In this document: in pieces, positions 30,467 to 41,700 of the stretch
How the letters are laid out: each line of letters begins with the position of its first letter
Position numbering within the stretch: position 1 is the stretch's first letter
Assembly: GCA_036172665.1 (NCBI GenBank)
Contig: JAYKNF010000013.1
Span: 806,001 to 870,000, forward strand
Direction of reading: 5' to 3'
Length of the DNA: 64,000 nucleotides
Origin: Prosopocoilus inquinatus
Taxonomy: Eukaryota > Arthropoda > Insecta > Coleoptera > Lucanidae
Translations under genes and position numbers: made by a program
The notes under the pieces: model-generated
The model's database searches: none
What the model was told of the DNA's origin: nothing
What the model saw: only the letters and a program-made list of their open reading frames with translations

Positions 30467-33295
30467 ATGCTGAAGAAAAAGTGTAAAGCAAATAGTAGTA
30501 AAATGCCAAGTGATTCCTCTACACCTGAAAAAAATGATGAAGACGAAAAGAAAGGCCGAAGATCATCTGTACGCTACATACATAAACTGCAACTACATAT
30601 TTATTATCATCCTGAATTTTAGATATTAAAACCTCAGAAGCCACGTAATCCATTAAGTGATTTAGATTTGGGAAATGAGGAAATTCAAGATGATGACACA
30701 GGAACTCTCTCACGTGCTTCTAGAAGAGTTAGTTTTGCTCCAAGCAATTTTGTCAAGTAAATATATCAAATTATAGACAACACAGATTATACAATGTCTC
30801 ACCTTTAACCTTTATTGTAATCAAAACCCCAGGAATGATTAGAGAAGGATAACACTTTTAACAGCATAAGCTTGCAAATGATATATCTGTTTAATCTGTG
30901 ATTATAGTACGACTTCTTGAGTTTGATGAATGAGTAGTTATTCTTCTTAGGCAATTTGCTCAAGATCCGGAGAAGAACACCATTTGGGACAGCACATATG
31001 AGGAAAGCATAGAAAAGTCTTCTGAACACTCACCACATTTATACGTTCCAGAAGTATCGGTGCTACGAGAAGAAGACATGGATATTACTATGGGGAAAGA
31101 AAATGTTCGGATCGAAAGTTCTCCAGATTTGTTGAATTTATTGGATATGTCTGCGAATAAGGAAAATCTTGTAAACAACATGGAATTTACGGGAATCATC
31201 AATAGTGAGAAATCTCAACATGCAAATAATATAAGCAGTTACAATGCCACAATTGTCACCGATACTGAAATACTTAGTACTGACAGATTCTTTGAGTGCA
31301 GGAATCTTTCCGGTCAGAATGATTTAAATACACAAATGGAATTCACAGAAGCCCTACCTCTTTTAAACCAGAACAAAGCAAACGATGATGATGATGTTGA
31401 GATGGAATTAACAGGAATTTTACATAAGAATAACCTACCTGCATTGAGCAACCAAACCTTACATTTTGGCTCGTCGATTAAGAACGATTCAAACATAATA
31501 GAAACGTTAGTTTTAAATATGGAAGGTATAGTTGTTGCAGATGACAACATGGAGCTTACCAAGATTGAAGCTGCAAACCAAAATAGTCTATTCACTCTTC
31601 TAAATCATTCTGCAGAAAAGATTAATTTAGAAAAAGAAAACTGTAAGGATACATCTAAAACATGTAATGAAGTAAATGCAGAAATTGTAATTGAGGAAAC
31701 CGACTCGAACAAACCTCTGCTTCCTTCTTCCTTCCATGGCAGTTTGATTGAATTTGTTTCATGCGATGACACGCAGCATCTAATAAATTACAATGTCAGT
31801 GCAAAAAATCAAACAAAATCTGATTTTTCCAAGATTATAGCAAATGAATATGAACCGTCTTTTCTGAATACAAAATATTTACCTCTAGATATTAATAGTG
31901 AGTCATTTCGTGTTTCTCTGAACACCGTAGATTCTAGTGCGAAGAATCTTGAAATAACTAAGAAAAGTGATAGGGGAAATCAGAAAGATTTATCAGAGAA
32001 GTCGACTTCGGTGGTTGATTTAATTAGTCCGGAGAGAATAGAGTTAGAAAAGAGTGAGAAGAACATTTCTCAGACTGACATTAGTTTACCACCACCTAGC
32101 CCAGAATCTGAAAAAGGTAAAGATTCGACTGCCAATTCTTTTATAGGGAAAATGTCAGAAGAGGGATTAATCATACCTGAACTGAAGAAACGGGATTATA
32201 CGAGTGTAATAGAAAGGGTAAAGAAAAATCTGGCTTATAAGAAACAAGTTTGCCAAATTATTGAGAGGAAGCTTGAAGAATTTCAAACGCAACTTATCAA
32301 CCAGAATAAGGAAAATGGAGAGGACATGGATAGTTGGTTGAGTGACAGTAGCGCTGATATTTCAATGGACGTTGAGCATTGCAACAGAAGGCTATCATAT
32401 ATGAACTTGTTACAAGATAAAGAACCCAGTGCATTTTTGTCATTAAAAGAAAAAGTGGAGCAATTACATCAAAGGCAAGATAATAATTTTTTAACTCTTC
32501 ATTTTTTTTTAAATAAGACCAAACGACAGTATTTTGATTTTTATGCTTTACCAATTATCTTTTTATGTTTAGAGGTGATAGTTACTGGAATATAATATCT
32601 TTAGAAGACGGCATCTATAAATTCGATGCTCTCTCTAAGACTATTACTTTCACAGTCGAACTGAATGAAGATAATGGTGAAATATTACACATTGGGTTTG
32701 CAGAAGAAAGGACCAGTAAATAAGTCCTCAACTTAAATTCAACTCGATTTATAAGCTTCTTGTTTTAGAACACTACGACCCCATCATTTTATTCCTGAGA
32801 AAAGTATTTCTGGATCGTCTCTCTTCAAGTTCGTTGCGTTCAGCCCTCGGGGAAAAGTTCAATGTCCTGTCGTTCCTCGATTATCTGGAAATCATAATTC
32901 AAAAAGTAGCAAGTATGAAAAGGGATTTCGATGAGCTCGCTGAAACTTATGCAGTTATTGTCGACAGTAATTTCAGGTAGGAATAAACTCGCATGATTGG
33001 AGATAAAGACAATGAAAACGTTTTTTCTTTTCACAGTGTAAGGTTTAGTGTCATAAGTATAAAACTGGAGCAAATTTGGGAATTTCATTTTAATATATAC
33101 GACCTAAATAATCTATGTGATGATACGGTGAAGGTCAATGTTAAAATGGGGCATCTATCTAAGAACAATGTTAGAAAGTGTCTGAAAGGATGCCCCAAAG
33201 GATTCGAATTTATAAGAGCGTTTATAAAAAATGTTTATGATATGCTAGATAACTTAAAGCAGAAGAATTTTGCTGCGCAAAAGTTGCAGGTATAA
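30467..33295 (+). CDS. Spc105R: Kinetochore scaffold KNL1/Spc105R
   Basis: Six exons: 30467-30568, 30623-30756, 30951-32474, 32573-32715, 32769-32976, 33037-33295; all joins keep phase and give 789 residues. The N-terminus has RRSSILKPQ (SILK motif) and RRVSFAPSNF (RVSF motif), the two docking sites for protein phosphatase 1 in KNL1. Exon 3 carries five MELT-type motifs (MDIT, MEFT, MEFT, MELT, MELT), which when phosphorylated by Mps1 recruit Bub3-Bub1. Before the end lie a coiled coil (VIERVKKNLAYKKQVCQIIE and on) and a C-terminal region ending KNFAAQKLQV, the position of the Mis12-binding RWD domains. It is shorter than the roughly 2,000-residue fly and vertebrate proteins. Start chosen at AACAAGATG, the only ATG ahead of the SILK motif in frame. 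Confidence 0.92.
30569..30622 (+). other. 54-bp intron splitting the SILK motif of KNL1
   Basis: The donor GTACGC follows TCATCT and the acceptor GAATTTTAG precedes ATATTAAAACC. Splicing creates SSILKP across the junction; without it the frame meets a stop at 30622. Confidence 0.85.
32475..32572 (+). other. Probable GC-AG intron of KNL1
   Basis: Exon 3 appears to end CATCAAAG before GCAAGATA, close to the consensus AG/GCAAGT of GC-type donors. The acceptor is TTTTTATGTTTAG. Phase is kept (AG + A). The only in-phase GT alternative, at 32529, would leave a 44-bp intron and add an odd phenylalanine-rich insert. Confidence 0.6.
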
Positions 33296-33368
33296 TACTT
33301 TTATATTAATATATACAATTTGTAATACAGGTCTTACAGTCTTGCCTTCATTGTTAATACTGTGTAAT

Positions 33369-33374
33369 AATAAA
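33369..33374 (+). terminator. Polyadenylation signal of KNL1
   Basis: AATAAA lies 74 bases after the KNL1 stop codon, at a usual distance, in an AT-rich stretch. Confidence 0.5.
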
Positions 33375-33605
33375 ATTTGTAAACTTAGACATTTATTACG
33401 TTCCTGAATCTGTGCTACACAAAAAAGTGGTAATTATTGGAATAGTAGATCTTTTAATTTCAGACACAAAGTAAAATCGTCAATTCTTTGACGGTTTCAA
33501 ACCGCCAACAGAAAAAAAAACAATAATTAACTTTGTAAATCTGATATAATAAATTGTTCATATATAAAGACTGGCAAGAACACAAAAAAAAAGAGTGGGA
33601 AAAAA

Positions 33606-33690
33606 TCTAATGTTGCTGAGGAAGCTCCAAACAGGACCGAAACAGCTCTCCAGAGGATGCTTGGGAAAGCGACTGCAATCTTACTTTCCG
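33606..33690 (+). repeat. Diverged fragment of the 312-bp repeat
   Basis: GCTGAGGAAGCTCCAAACAG then ACCGAAACAGCTCTCCAGAG match the array unit words GCTGAAGAAGCCCCAAGCAG and GCTGAAACAGCTGTCCAGAG with about 20 percent difference. It is an old solitary piece. Confidence 0.65.
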
Positions 33691-33905
33691 GCTTTCTTGT
33701 TTGCAAAGAAAAACCAAAATATTAGTGAAGTGTAAAGAAATAAAGAAAAACGTTTAACGGTATTCATCGGAAAGTCGGAATTCGTCTTTAAAAAGGTACA
33801 AATAAATAATGAAATGAAAAAGAGGAACTAAAATTTTATATTCAAGAAAGTTCGCGCCAGAAATTGTCGATTCCGGGTTGCGTTCAGGTTCAGGCAGAGT
33901 GACCT

Positions 33906-34149
33906 GGGCGTGTAATCGTATCTTTCTCACTCACGATTATTGTCATATTTTGCGTCTCTTTCATCCGTTTCAAGAAGTCTTATGTTTACACATCACTGCC
34001 ACAAGCGAACTTCACGTCCTACTAAACAGTGGGATGAGAAAAGTTCGCCCGTTGCCATGGCAATTATGTAAACATAAGATCTCTTTGAACAGATTGAGGT
34101 GAACGAGATATGTCAATAATCGTGAGTGAGAAAGATACAATTACACGCT
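33906..34149. mobile_element. Short inverted-repeat element, 41-bp termini
   Basis: GCGTGTAATCGTATCTTTCT at the left pairs with AGAAAGATACAATTACACGC at the right, and the match continues inward through CTCACGATTATTG. About 244 bp, non-coding. Confidence 0.75.
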
Positions 34150-34254
34150 CAGATTGCATTCTTGTTTAACTAGGTTTGTAATAACAATAAAACTAAGAAA
34201 TACATTAACGGATTGAATAGAAGAGATTAAACTAAATCTTAGATAAAAGGTATA

Positions 34255-34600
34255 TTAGCCTGTCTCTTCACGGAGCGTACCGTCAGAGACGCGTATGTAC
34301 GCTTGCATTCAGTGCACTTTGTTTTTAATTTATGTTTTTAATCAACGGCTACACACAAGGCATTAATTATTTCGTATGTTCTCTTTGTATTTTCGCATGT
34401 CGCGTCTAAAGCTAGATTCATTGCTATGCGATTTTTCATCGCCACGTTACGGGATATTGATTTGATTGGTTCGTTCAATTAAACAAAATATATACTTTTA
34501 AATTGGACCAATAGAATCGCGTAGAATTTTAACGCCGACGCAATGAATCCAGCTTAATACGCGCCTATGCTATGACGGTACGCTCCAAATGTCTAGCTTT
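34255..34600. repeat. Inverted-repeat element, weak
   Basis: GGAGCGTACCGTCA at 34271 is inverted as TGACGGTACGCTCC near 34573-34586. The interior repeats ATTCATTGC/GCAATGAAT and GCGATTT words. No gene was seen. Confidence 0.5.
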
Positions 34601-34639
34601 ATCGGTTTTCGATTTAAAAAATAAAAACGAAAATGAAGA

Positions 34640-34805
34640 ATTTTAGTTTTCAAAAAAAATATCTTCAAAACGAAGAGGAATAATTTAAATTGCTTTTCAG
34701 ATTATTAATTAGCATGAAAATACGCAACTTTGGCCTAATTTAACCGACCTCGTATCTCTTAAGATAAGCGAGATCCCCATGCTTGGGCTCGAAAAATGGA
34801 CAGCC
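34640..34805 (+). mobile_element. Truncated end of the 10700-12405 foldback family
   Basis: TCTTAAGATAAGCGAGATCC and GGACAGCCTGTATAC match the right end of that element. It is cut by the mariner element that starts at 34806. Confidence 0.65.
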
Positions 34806-35696
34806 TGTATACGAGGTCTGGCAATTAAATACCCGGATTGTTGCCGTAAATTTTTTATTGATAAAATTATTCAATGAACATTTAATCCTCTTCAGTGTAC
34901 TCTCCTTCCCTATTCCTACGTCGTTCCATTCGAATTTTCCATTGATGGAAACAGTGCGAAGTAGGTCATTTTCCGACAAGGTGTTTAGTAGTCGCGTCGC
35001 CTGTTGTTTTACAACTTCTACGGATTCAAAAAGGGTGCCTTTGAATGTAGATTTAATCTAAGGAAACAAAAAAAAGTCACACGGAATCAGATCTGGCGAA
35101 TACAAAAATTGCTTTACGGAGAGCCGGCGCATTGTCTTGGTGCAGAATCCACGAGTTCTCTTTCCACAAATCTGGCCTTCTCCGAACTCGTTCACGGAGA
35201 TTTTTCGAAAACTTGTAAATATTAATGTTGGTTAACTGTATGGCCATCAGGAACTCAGTTGATGTAGATAACACCTCGGATATCGAAAAAGACTACAACA
35301 ACATTGCTTTGAATTTCGATTTGCTCATCTTTACTTTTTTTCCTGTCTTTAAATTTTTTATACCACTCGAAAACTTGTGTACGCGATAGACAATTATACC
35401 TTTTGCAAAGTTTCATAACACTCCATGGCCGATTTTCCGAGTTTAAAGAGAAATTTCACATTAATACGTTGTTCGACGTTTAACATAATTCCGTCGCAAG
35501 GCACTTACAAGGTCTGATTTAATCAACGATTACAAGAAAACTGATTTGGCTACAAAACTAGAATTTTGCACATAAAAGGAGGAATGGATACCTGTCAATA
35601 CTCTTTCCATTTTATCGTTTCATGTCATGTCATGTCAGGGCCTCTTAAAAAAAATGAGTCCGGGTATTTAAGTGCCAGACCTCGTATACAAAGCAT
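34806..35696 (-). mobile_element. Mariner element, internally deleted
   Basis: Inverted ends: TACGAGGTCTGGCAATTAAA then TACCCGGA at 34808, and TCCGGGTATTTAAGTGCCAG then ACCTCGTA at 35693, flanked by TA. About 0.89 kb, against about 1.3 kb for full mariners. The minus strand carries transposase pieces: RPDLWKENSWILHQDNAPA near 35150, with SENDLLRTVSINGKFEWNDV near 34950 and a plausible N-terminal remnant near 35450. Multiple frame breaks make it dead. Confidence 0.85.
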
Positions 35697-36345
35697 GATA
35701 TACCTGTAAGTTCGCTCAATACTACATTCATCAACCTCTGCCAAGTCGATGGTGCGTTGGCAAGTCCGAAAGACATTCGCAGACATTCATAATGTCCGTC
35801 CGGTGTCGAAAGAGCTGTTTTTTTCGATATCTTCCTTTTCTATTTCTACTTGCCAATAAGCGCTGGCCAAGTCTAGCGTTGAAAAGAAAGACGCTCCTCC
35901 CAGTTGGTTTATTGTTTCCTAGACATTTGGTATCAGATAAAAATCCCTTTTCGTCACCATATTAAGGCCTCTATAGTATATGCAGACTCGAATTTTTAAA
36001 TCTGTTGGGTCTGACGTCTTCTTCTGGACCATTAAGCATGGTGCGGACCATGGCGTTGTCGAAGGACGGATGATTCATTCGTCCAGCATCCCTTGTATTT
36101 GTTCTTTCAGGACACCCGTTCGGGTCCAAGGGATCCTATAAGGAGCCTTAGCGATCGGTTGTACATTGTCCACAATAATTCTCTGCCAATCATCCAAGTG
36201 CTCAGTACTGAAAGTGTTTTCTACAAAATTATTTTGATCTTCTACAGCTCCAACAAAGTGTTGTGGAGCTTCCTGTTCCATTTCTGCATCGATGAAATTC
36301 CCGCGACTTAACCGGCGCACATTGGCACATTTGCCCGATCTAGCT
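35697..36345 (-). pseudogene. Gypsy-type reverse transcriptase remnant
   Basis: Minus strand: KAPYRIPWTRTGVLKEQIQG, the start of a Ty3/Gypsy reverse transcriptase, then, in shifted frames, SAPCLMVQKKTSDPTDLKIR and [20 protein letters not shown], and further pieces to about 35720. Stops and shifts interrupt it, and nothing of gag or integrase is present nearby. A different, older element than the intact Gypsy at 38603. Confidence 0.8.
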
Positions 36346-36887
36346 GGCCAAAATTATTTCTGCTGCATAATTGATTCAAAATGTGTTAAGGTAGTTATAT
36401 AATTATATTTGAAGGCGGCATGAACAATATCGTCAATGTTGAGTAAAACTCAAAAAAGCAACAAAAATTACAGGCGCTGTAAAAAATAATTGTGTTGAAA
36501 ACGGCTTCTGCTACAACCGGAAGTGATTGGATCTGATTAAATTTTATTCAAAATAGCAATCTTACTAGAACGCTTCTAAGGGGTAAATTTACAATTTCTA
36601 TCTAAACCGTTTTTTTGAAAAGGATTGATGAATAGTTTTTATGTAAATAATTTTATATTCTTTTGTTTTTGCAAATATGCGAAAAAGTTGCGTTATTTTG
36701 CGACTATTTTTCGAATAGTTATAAAACTGAAATCTTTCGCTTTCTATTGATGTGTAAATAAGCATCGGGACGCATCCTGAACTCAAAGAAATATCTGCAA
36801 ATTATGATGACACTGACTAAAAATGTACTTTTTTCAAAGTACCTTAACTATGTTAAAATTAATGAAATTTTAATTGAAAAAATTTAC
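36346..36887. other. Non-coding spacer
   Basis: AT-rich, no gene or clear repeat recognised. Confidence 0.4.
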
Positions 36888-37495
36888 GAACATATAAAAT
36901 AGCGACATCTTACTATCGCTTTTTGACCTAACATTGCAGTAGGATAGACAAATTGAAGCGGGATTTGCTCCTAATGAGTCCCCCATGCAAGGCGGCCATG
37001 CTTGCTGTCAAAGCATAATGAAAGATTTTAGAAAAATTTTGTGCAAATCGTTTTTGATTGCAGTGAGAACCTCGAGCTACGTTTCTGCTGACGAAGCCCC
37101 AAGCAGGGCTGAAACAGCTGTCCAGAGGCTGCTCGAGGTTCTCACTGCAATCAAAAACGATTTGCACAAAATTTTTCTAAAATCTTTCATTATGCTTTGA
37201 CAGCAAGCATGGCCGCCTTGCATGGGGGACTCATTAGGAGCAAATCTCGCTTCAATTTGTCTATCCTACTGCAATGTTAGGTCAAAAAGCGATAGTAAGA
37301 TGTCGCTATTTTATATGTTCATCATTCTTACATCGCAATTGCGAATAAATTGGGCAAGTCGTTTTTGGTCTGCAGTGGGAATGTCGAGCTACGGTTCTGC
37401 TGAAGAAGCCCCAAGCAGGGCTGAAACAGCTGTCCAGAGGCTGCTCGAGGTTCTCACTGCAATCAAAAACGATTTGCACAAAATTTTTCTAAATT
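36888..37495. repeat. 312-bp repeat family, head-to-head array
   Basis: 36890 to about 37075 is in minus orientation (ATAAAATAGCGACATCTTAC inward), then the orientation flips at CTCGAGCTACG and 1.4 plus-strand units follow to 37495. The two halves could fold back on each other over roughly 180 bp. The array ends CTAAATTAACGCCTATA; the inverse of that last word also borders the array piece at 46585. Confidence 0.85.
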
Positions 37496-38602
37496 AACGC
37501 CTATAGTTATAAAAACCGTTTTAGAAATTCCATTGTGTTTGTGACAAATAAGACAAATTAGTTGTAGGTGTTTTAGTTGCATAAAATAAAGATTTAGTTA
37601 TTTGTGCCTTTTCATAAGCTGTCATTACTTTTTTCATTGTTAAGAAATATCAAAATTAGTTTTTGCAACATTTTGTTGCTGAAAACAAAAATCATCACGA
37701 ATATTACACTGTTTCAACAACTAACACACCATCAGCGGGAACTATTTTCACTAAAGAATGAGTTGTGACATCAAAAATTTAAATAATTGATACTGTTAGC
37801 TGTTATTTTGTGATATTCCATTTTACACAAATAAATTAAATAAAACACTATTTTAGTATACCGGGTGGAAAGTTTCAAACCCGAACATAGCAAAGTTCCA
37901 TTGAGAATTACGTTTCTGTAGATTACTGCTCGCCATTTAAAGATACAAAAATAGTAATGGTATTAAATGAAAGATAATATTAAGGCCAATGTTATCGTGT
38001 TAAAATTATTCCTATTGTGTTAATATTTTTTAAATAGAAATTAAATTTTTAAATATCAAATGAAAAATGTAGTCGCCTTAGTATGTCAGATTTGAAGTTT
38101 GCAATTCAACAACCAGAATTTTGCACAATATGCTTCATATTCAAAATAAAATTCCATTCATCTGTGTAGCATACTGACGATAAAAAACTGTTAGGATTTA
38201 TTTCTTTGCTGCTGTATTGCTTCACAAAATACTTTCCTACCATTCTTGTTAATTTCAATATAATGTTGATGGCAACTGGATTTGTGGAATTGATGTTTTT
38301 TTTTAATATTCACAGTTGTGTGTTACTTATTCTTGAACAGTGTGAAACTTATTTAATTCTTAGTACGACTGAATTTAAAACTGATTTAGTATCGACATGT
38401 GTCGGTATTGATTGCCCATGGCATCATTTCAAGCTTATTGATAGTATCAGAAACAACAGTATTTTTGTATACAATGACGTAGAATACAATTATCATGCTA
38501 ATAAAGAAAGAATTGTTGTAACTTAAACGACAAAGTACCTACCTATTATTTGCTCTGTACAATAATTCATAATACTTTTTGACTGACGTATAAATTATTT
38601 TC

Positions 38603-38756
38603 TGTTATGTATACACCGACCATAGAATAAAAACATATGAGAGTCAGGACATAAATAGAAAATATTAACGTCATAAATAAAAGTGTACCCATTTATTATT
38701 AATAAATTAATATTATCACGAAGCATTCTCGGCTCCCTCCTTTCTTCAACATAACA
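38603..38756 (+). repeat. 5' LTR of the Gypsy element
   Basis: 154 bp with TGTTATG/CATAACA inverted ends. It contains AATAAA words in the middle that may serve as polyadenylation signal. Confidence 0.95.
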
Positions 38757-38790
38757 AATTGGCGACGAGGTGTTTAAGAACTTTGTTACA

Positions 38791-41700
38791 ATGGTGGAAG
38801 CGGAAAAAGGAAAAATCAGTTTTAATGTTGAAGATTTTAGAATTCTCATGTCTGAAGCAATACAAATGGCAATATCTTCTACAAAGAAGGAACCTACTGC
38901 AACTACTGAACGGCTGATGGAATCATTATCGAACAGAATTAACGAATTTAATTACGATAAGGATCAAGATAAATTTTTTGAAGAATGGTACGACAGGTAC
39001 GTCGATCTTTTCTCAGAAGACGCTAAAGGCTTAGAGGAATCGGCTAAAGTACGCTTGTTACTCTCTAAGTTGGGTCAAATTGAATATGATCGATACAAAC
39101 GTCACATTTTACCAAAAAAACCTAGAGATTTCAGTTTTACTGAAACTGTAGAAACATTGAAGACTATCTTTGGTCCGATTCGCTCGCTATTCGCTACTCG
39201 TTATCAAGCTCTAAAAATAAGGTATGAGTTAGGTACAGATTTGTTAACACACGCTGGACTAGTATCTGACGCAGTAGAACGCTTTCAAGTACAAAAACTA
39301 GATTCAGATGCATTAAAATGTTTACTTTTTGCATCTAGTTTAAGTGCTAATGAACATGCTACCCTTCGTACAAGATGCTTAAAATATATGGATGAACATC
39401 CAAATTCGAAATTAAGCGATTTAGTTAATGACTGTCAAAAATACTTATGTCTCCAAGACGACGTAAAACTTATTGGTAAAAGTCATGAAACAGTCAGTCA
39501 TAGTACTGTCAATACTCTTCATTCAAAAAGAAAATTGCAGTGCCATAATTCAACTAAAACGCAACTTTCGAAGAATGTTATCTGCACACGCTGTGCTGGA
39601 AAACACTATCGTTCTCAGTGCAACGCTAAACAGGACAATTTAGTATGTGCATTTTGCTCTAAAACTGGACATGTTGAATCCGTTTGCTTTAAGAAAAAGC
39701 AATATAAAATACAAGTAGGAAAAACAAAAAACAAGGTGAAACAACCTTCCAAGTTGAGTTACATCACTTGTATAAATAGAATTTCTTTTCAAAACCGTCG
39801 TTATGTCACACTTCAAATTCAAAATGTGTCAGTAACGATGCAAGTAGATCTCGGTGCAGACATAACACTTCTACCAGAGGACTGCATCAAGAGACTTAAC
39901 ACGAATATTAAAATTTTACCTACTTCACGCAAAGCCCGAGTTGCTAACGGTACATTTTTACGGCTGAAAGGAAAAGTCAATCTTCCTTTAAATTTTAATG
40001 GTACCCAAGTTGTACATACTTGTTACCTTGTGCTAAACAAACTTCATCTAATGGGAAATGATCTCATGGAGGCTTTACATCTTTTGGACAAACCTTTAAA
40101 CGAAGTCTGCGATAAAAATTCGAATGGCTTATGCTCCTGTAGTTTGCTCAACAACACCGTTGATTCCACTGCTGCTTTAGAGACAAAAATATCTTCTAAT
40201 CAAGATGTCAGCTATTGGAATACGAACAAAAATCCCAGCTCCAGTAAATCAGCAAAGAAAGGAAAGAAAAATGAAGCATTTAAATTATCTGAAGATGTAC
40301 CAGACAATCTACGTAAATCAGAACAGATATTTTTGAATGAAATAATTAAAGCGTATCCTGACATTTTTGCACCTGGACTAGGATGTTGCAAACTTTTTCA
40401 AGCACATTTGAAACTTAAACCAGCAGCACAATCAGTTTTCTGTCCAAAACGTACAGTTTCCTATGCATACCAGAAAGCAGTTGAAGAAGAACTTGATCGT
40501 CTTGAAAATCTTGGCGTTATAAAAAAAGTAAATTATTCAAACTGGGCAGCACCAATTCACGTTGTGAAGAAAGCAAATGGTTCGCTACGGATTACTGTGG
40601 ACTATTCTACCGGATTAAACAATGCTCTCGAACTTCATCAGTATCCATTACCTTTACCGGAAGACATTTTCACTACGCTGAATGGTGGCAGCATATTTTC
40701 AACAATAGACTTCTCAGATGCATACTTGCAAATTGAAGTTGACGATCAAAGCAAACAATTACTTACAGCAAACACCCATCGCGGCTTATACCAGTATCAA
40801 AGGCTCGCATTTGGTGTTAAAAGCGCTCCAGGTATTTTTCAAGAATTAATGGATAAAATGATTTCAGGTTTACGGGGAGTAGCTGCTTACCTTGATGATT
40901 TAATTGTTACCGGAAGAAATAATCAAGAGCATCAAGAAAATCTTTGCGCAGTTTTCCAAAGAATTCAACAATACGGATTTAAAATTCGACTCCAAAAATG
41001 TAATTTTTTTGCAGAGTCCGTAAAATATTTGGGTCAAATCATCGACAAGAATGGTCGCCGACCGGATCCAGAAAAAATAGCAGCCATTGTTCGAATGCCA
41101 GAACCAAAGAACATTGGTGAATTACGTTCATTTTTAGGAATGATCACGTATTACGGTAATTACGTTGATGAAATGCGTAACATTCGCGCACCTCTGGATG
41201 AACTTTTAAGAAAAAACACAACTTTTGAATGGTCTTCAAAATGCCAGGAAAGTTTAGAAAAAGCGAAGAAAATTCTCCAATCAAAATTACTTCTGACGCA
41301 TTACGATCCGAGACTACCAATCATCGTTGCTGCAGATGCATCGCAACATGGAATTGGAGCAGTCATTCAACACAAATTTCCGGATGGTTCCATAAAAGCA
41401 GTGTGCCATGCTTCACGCACACTCACTGAAACGGAACGAAAGTACTCACAAATTGAAAAAGAAGGTTTAGCACTCACGTTTGCGGTCAAGAAATTTCATA
41501 AAATGATTTTTGGAAGATCTTTTATTCTTCAAACTGACCATCGACCACTTATGGCGATCTTTGGAAATAAGAAAGGTATACCTCAACACACTGCCAACAG
41601 ATTAGCTAGGTGGGCACTTATGCTACTAGCTTACGATTTAAAAATTGAATACATTCGCACTACTTCTTTCGGACAAGCAGATGCGCTGTCTCGACTTATA

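Noticed and set aside
32529..32572. Alternative GT-AG intron at the end of KNL1 exon 3
   Set aside because: Phase fits, but the intron would be only 44 bp and the retained sequence is an AT-rich, phenylalanine-rich insert.
38206..38526. 106-codon plus frame as a host gene
   Set aside because: It lies inside an inverted-repeat transposon, has no recognised domain and no splice or promoter support.
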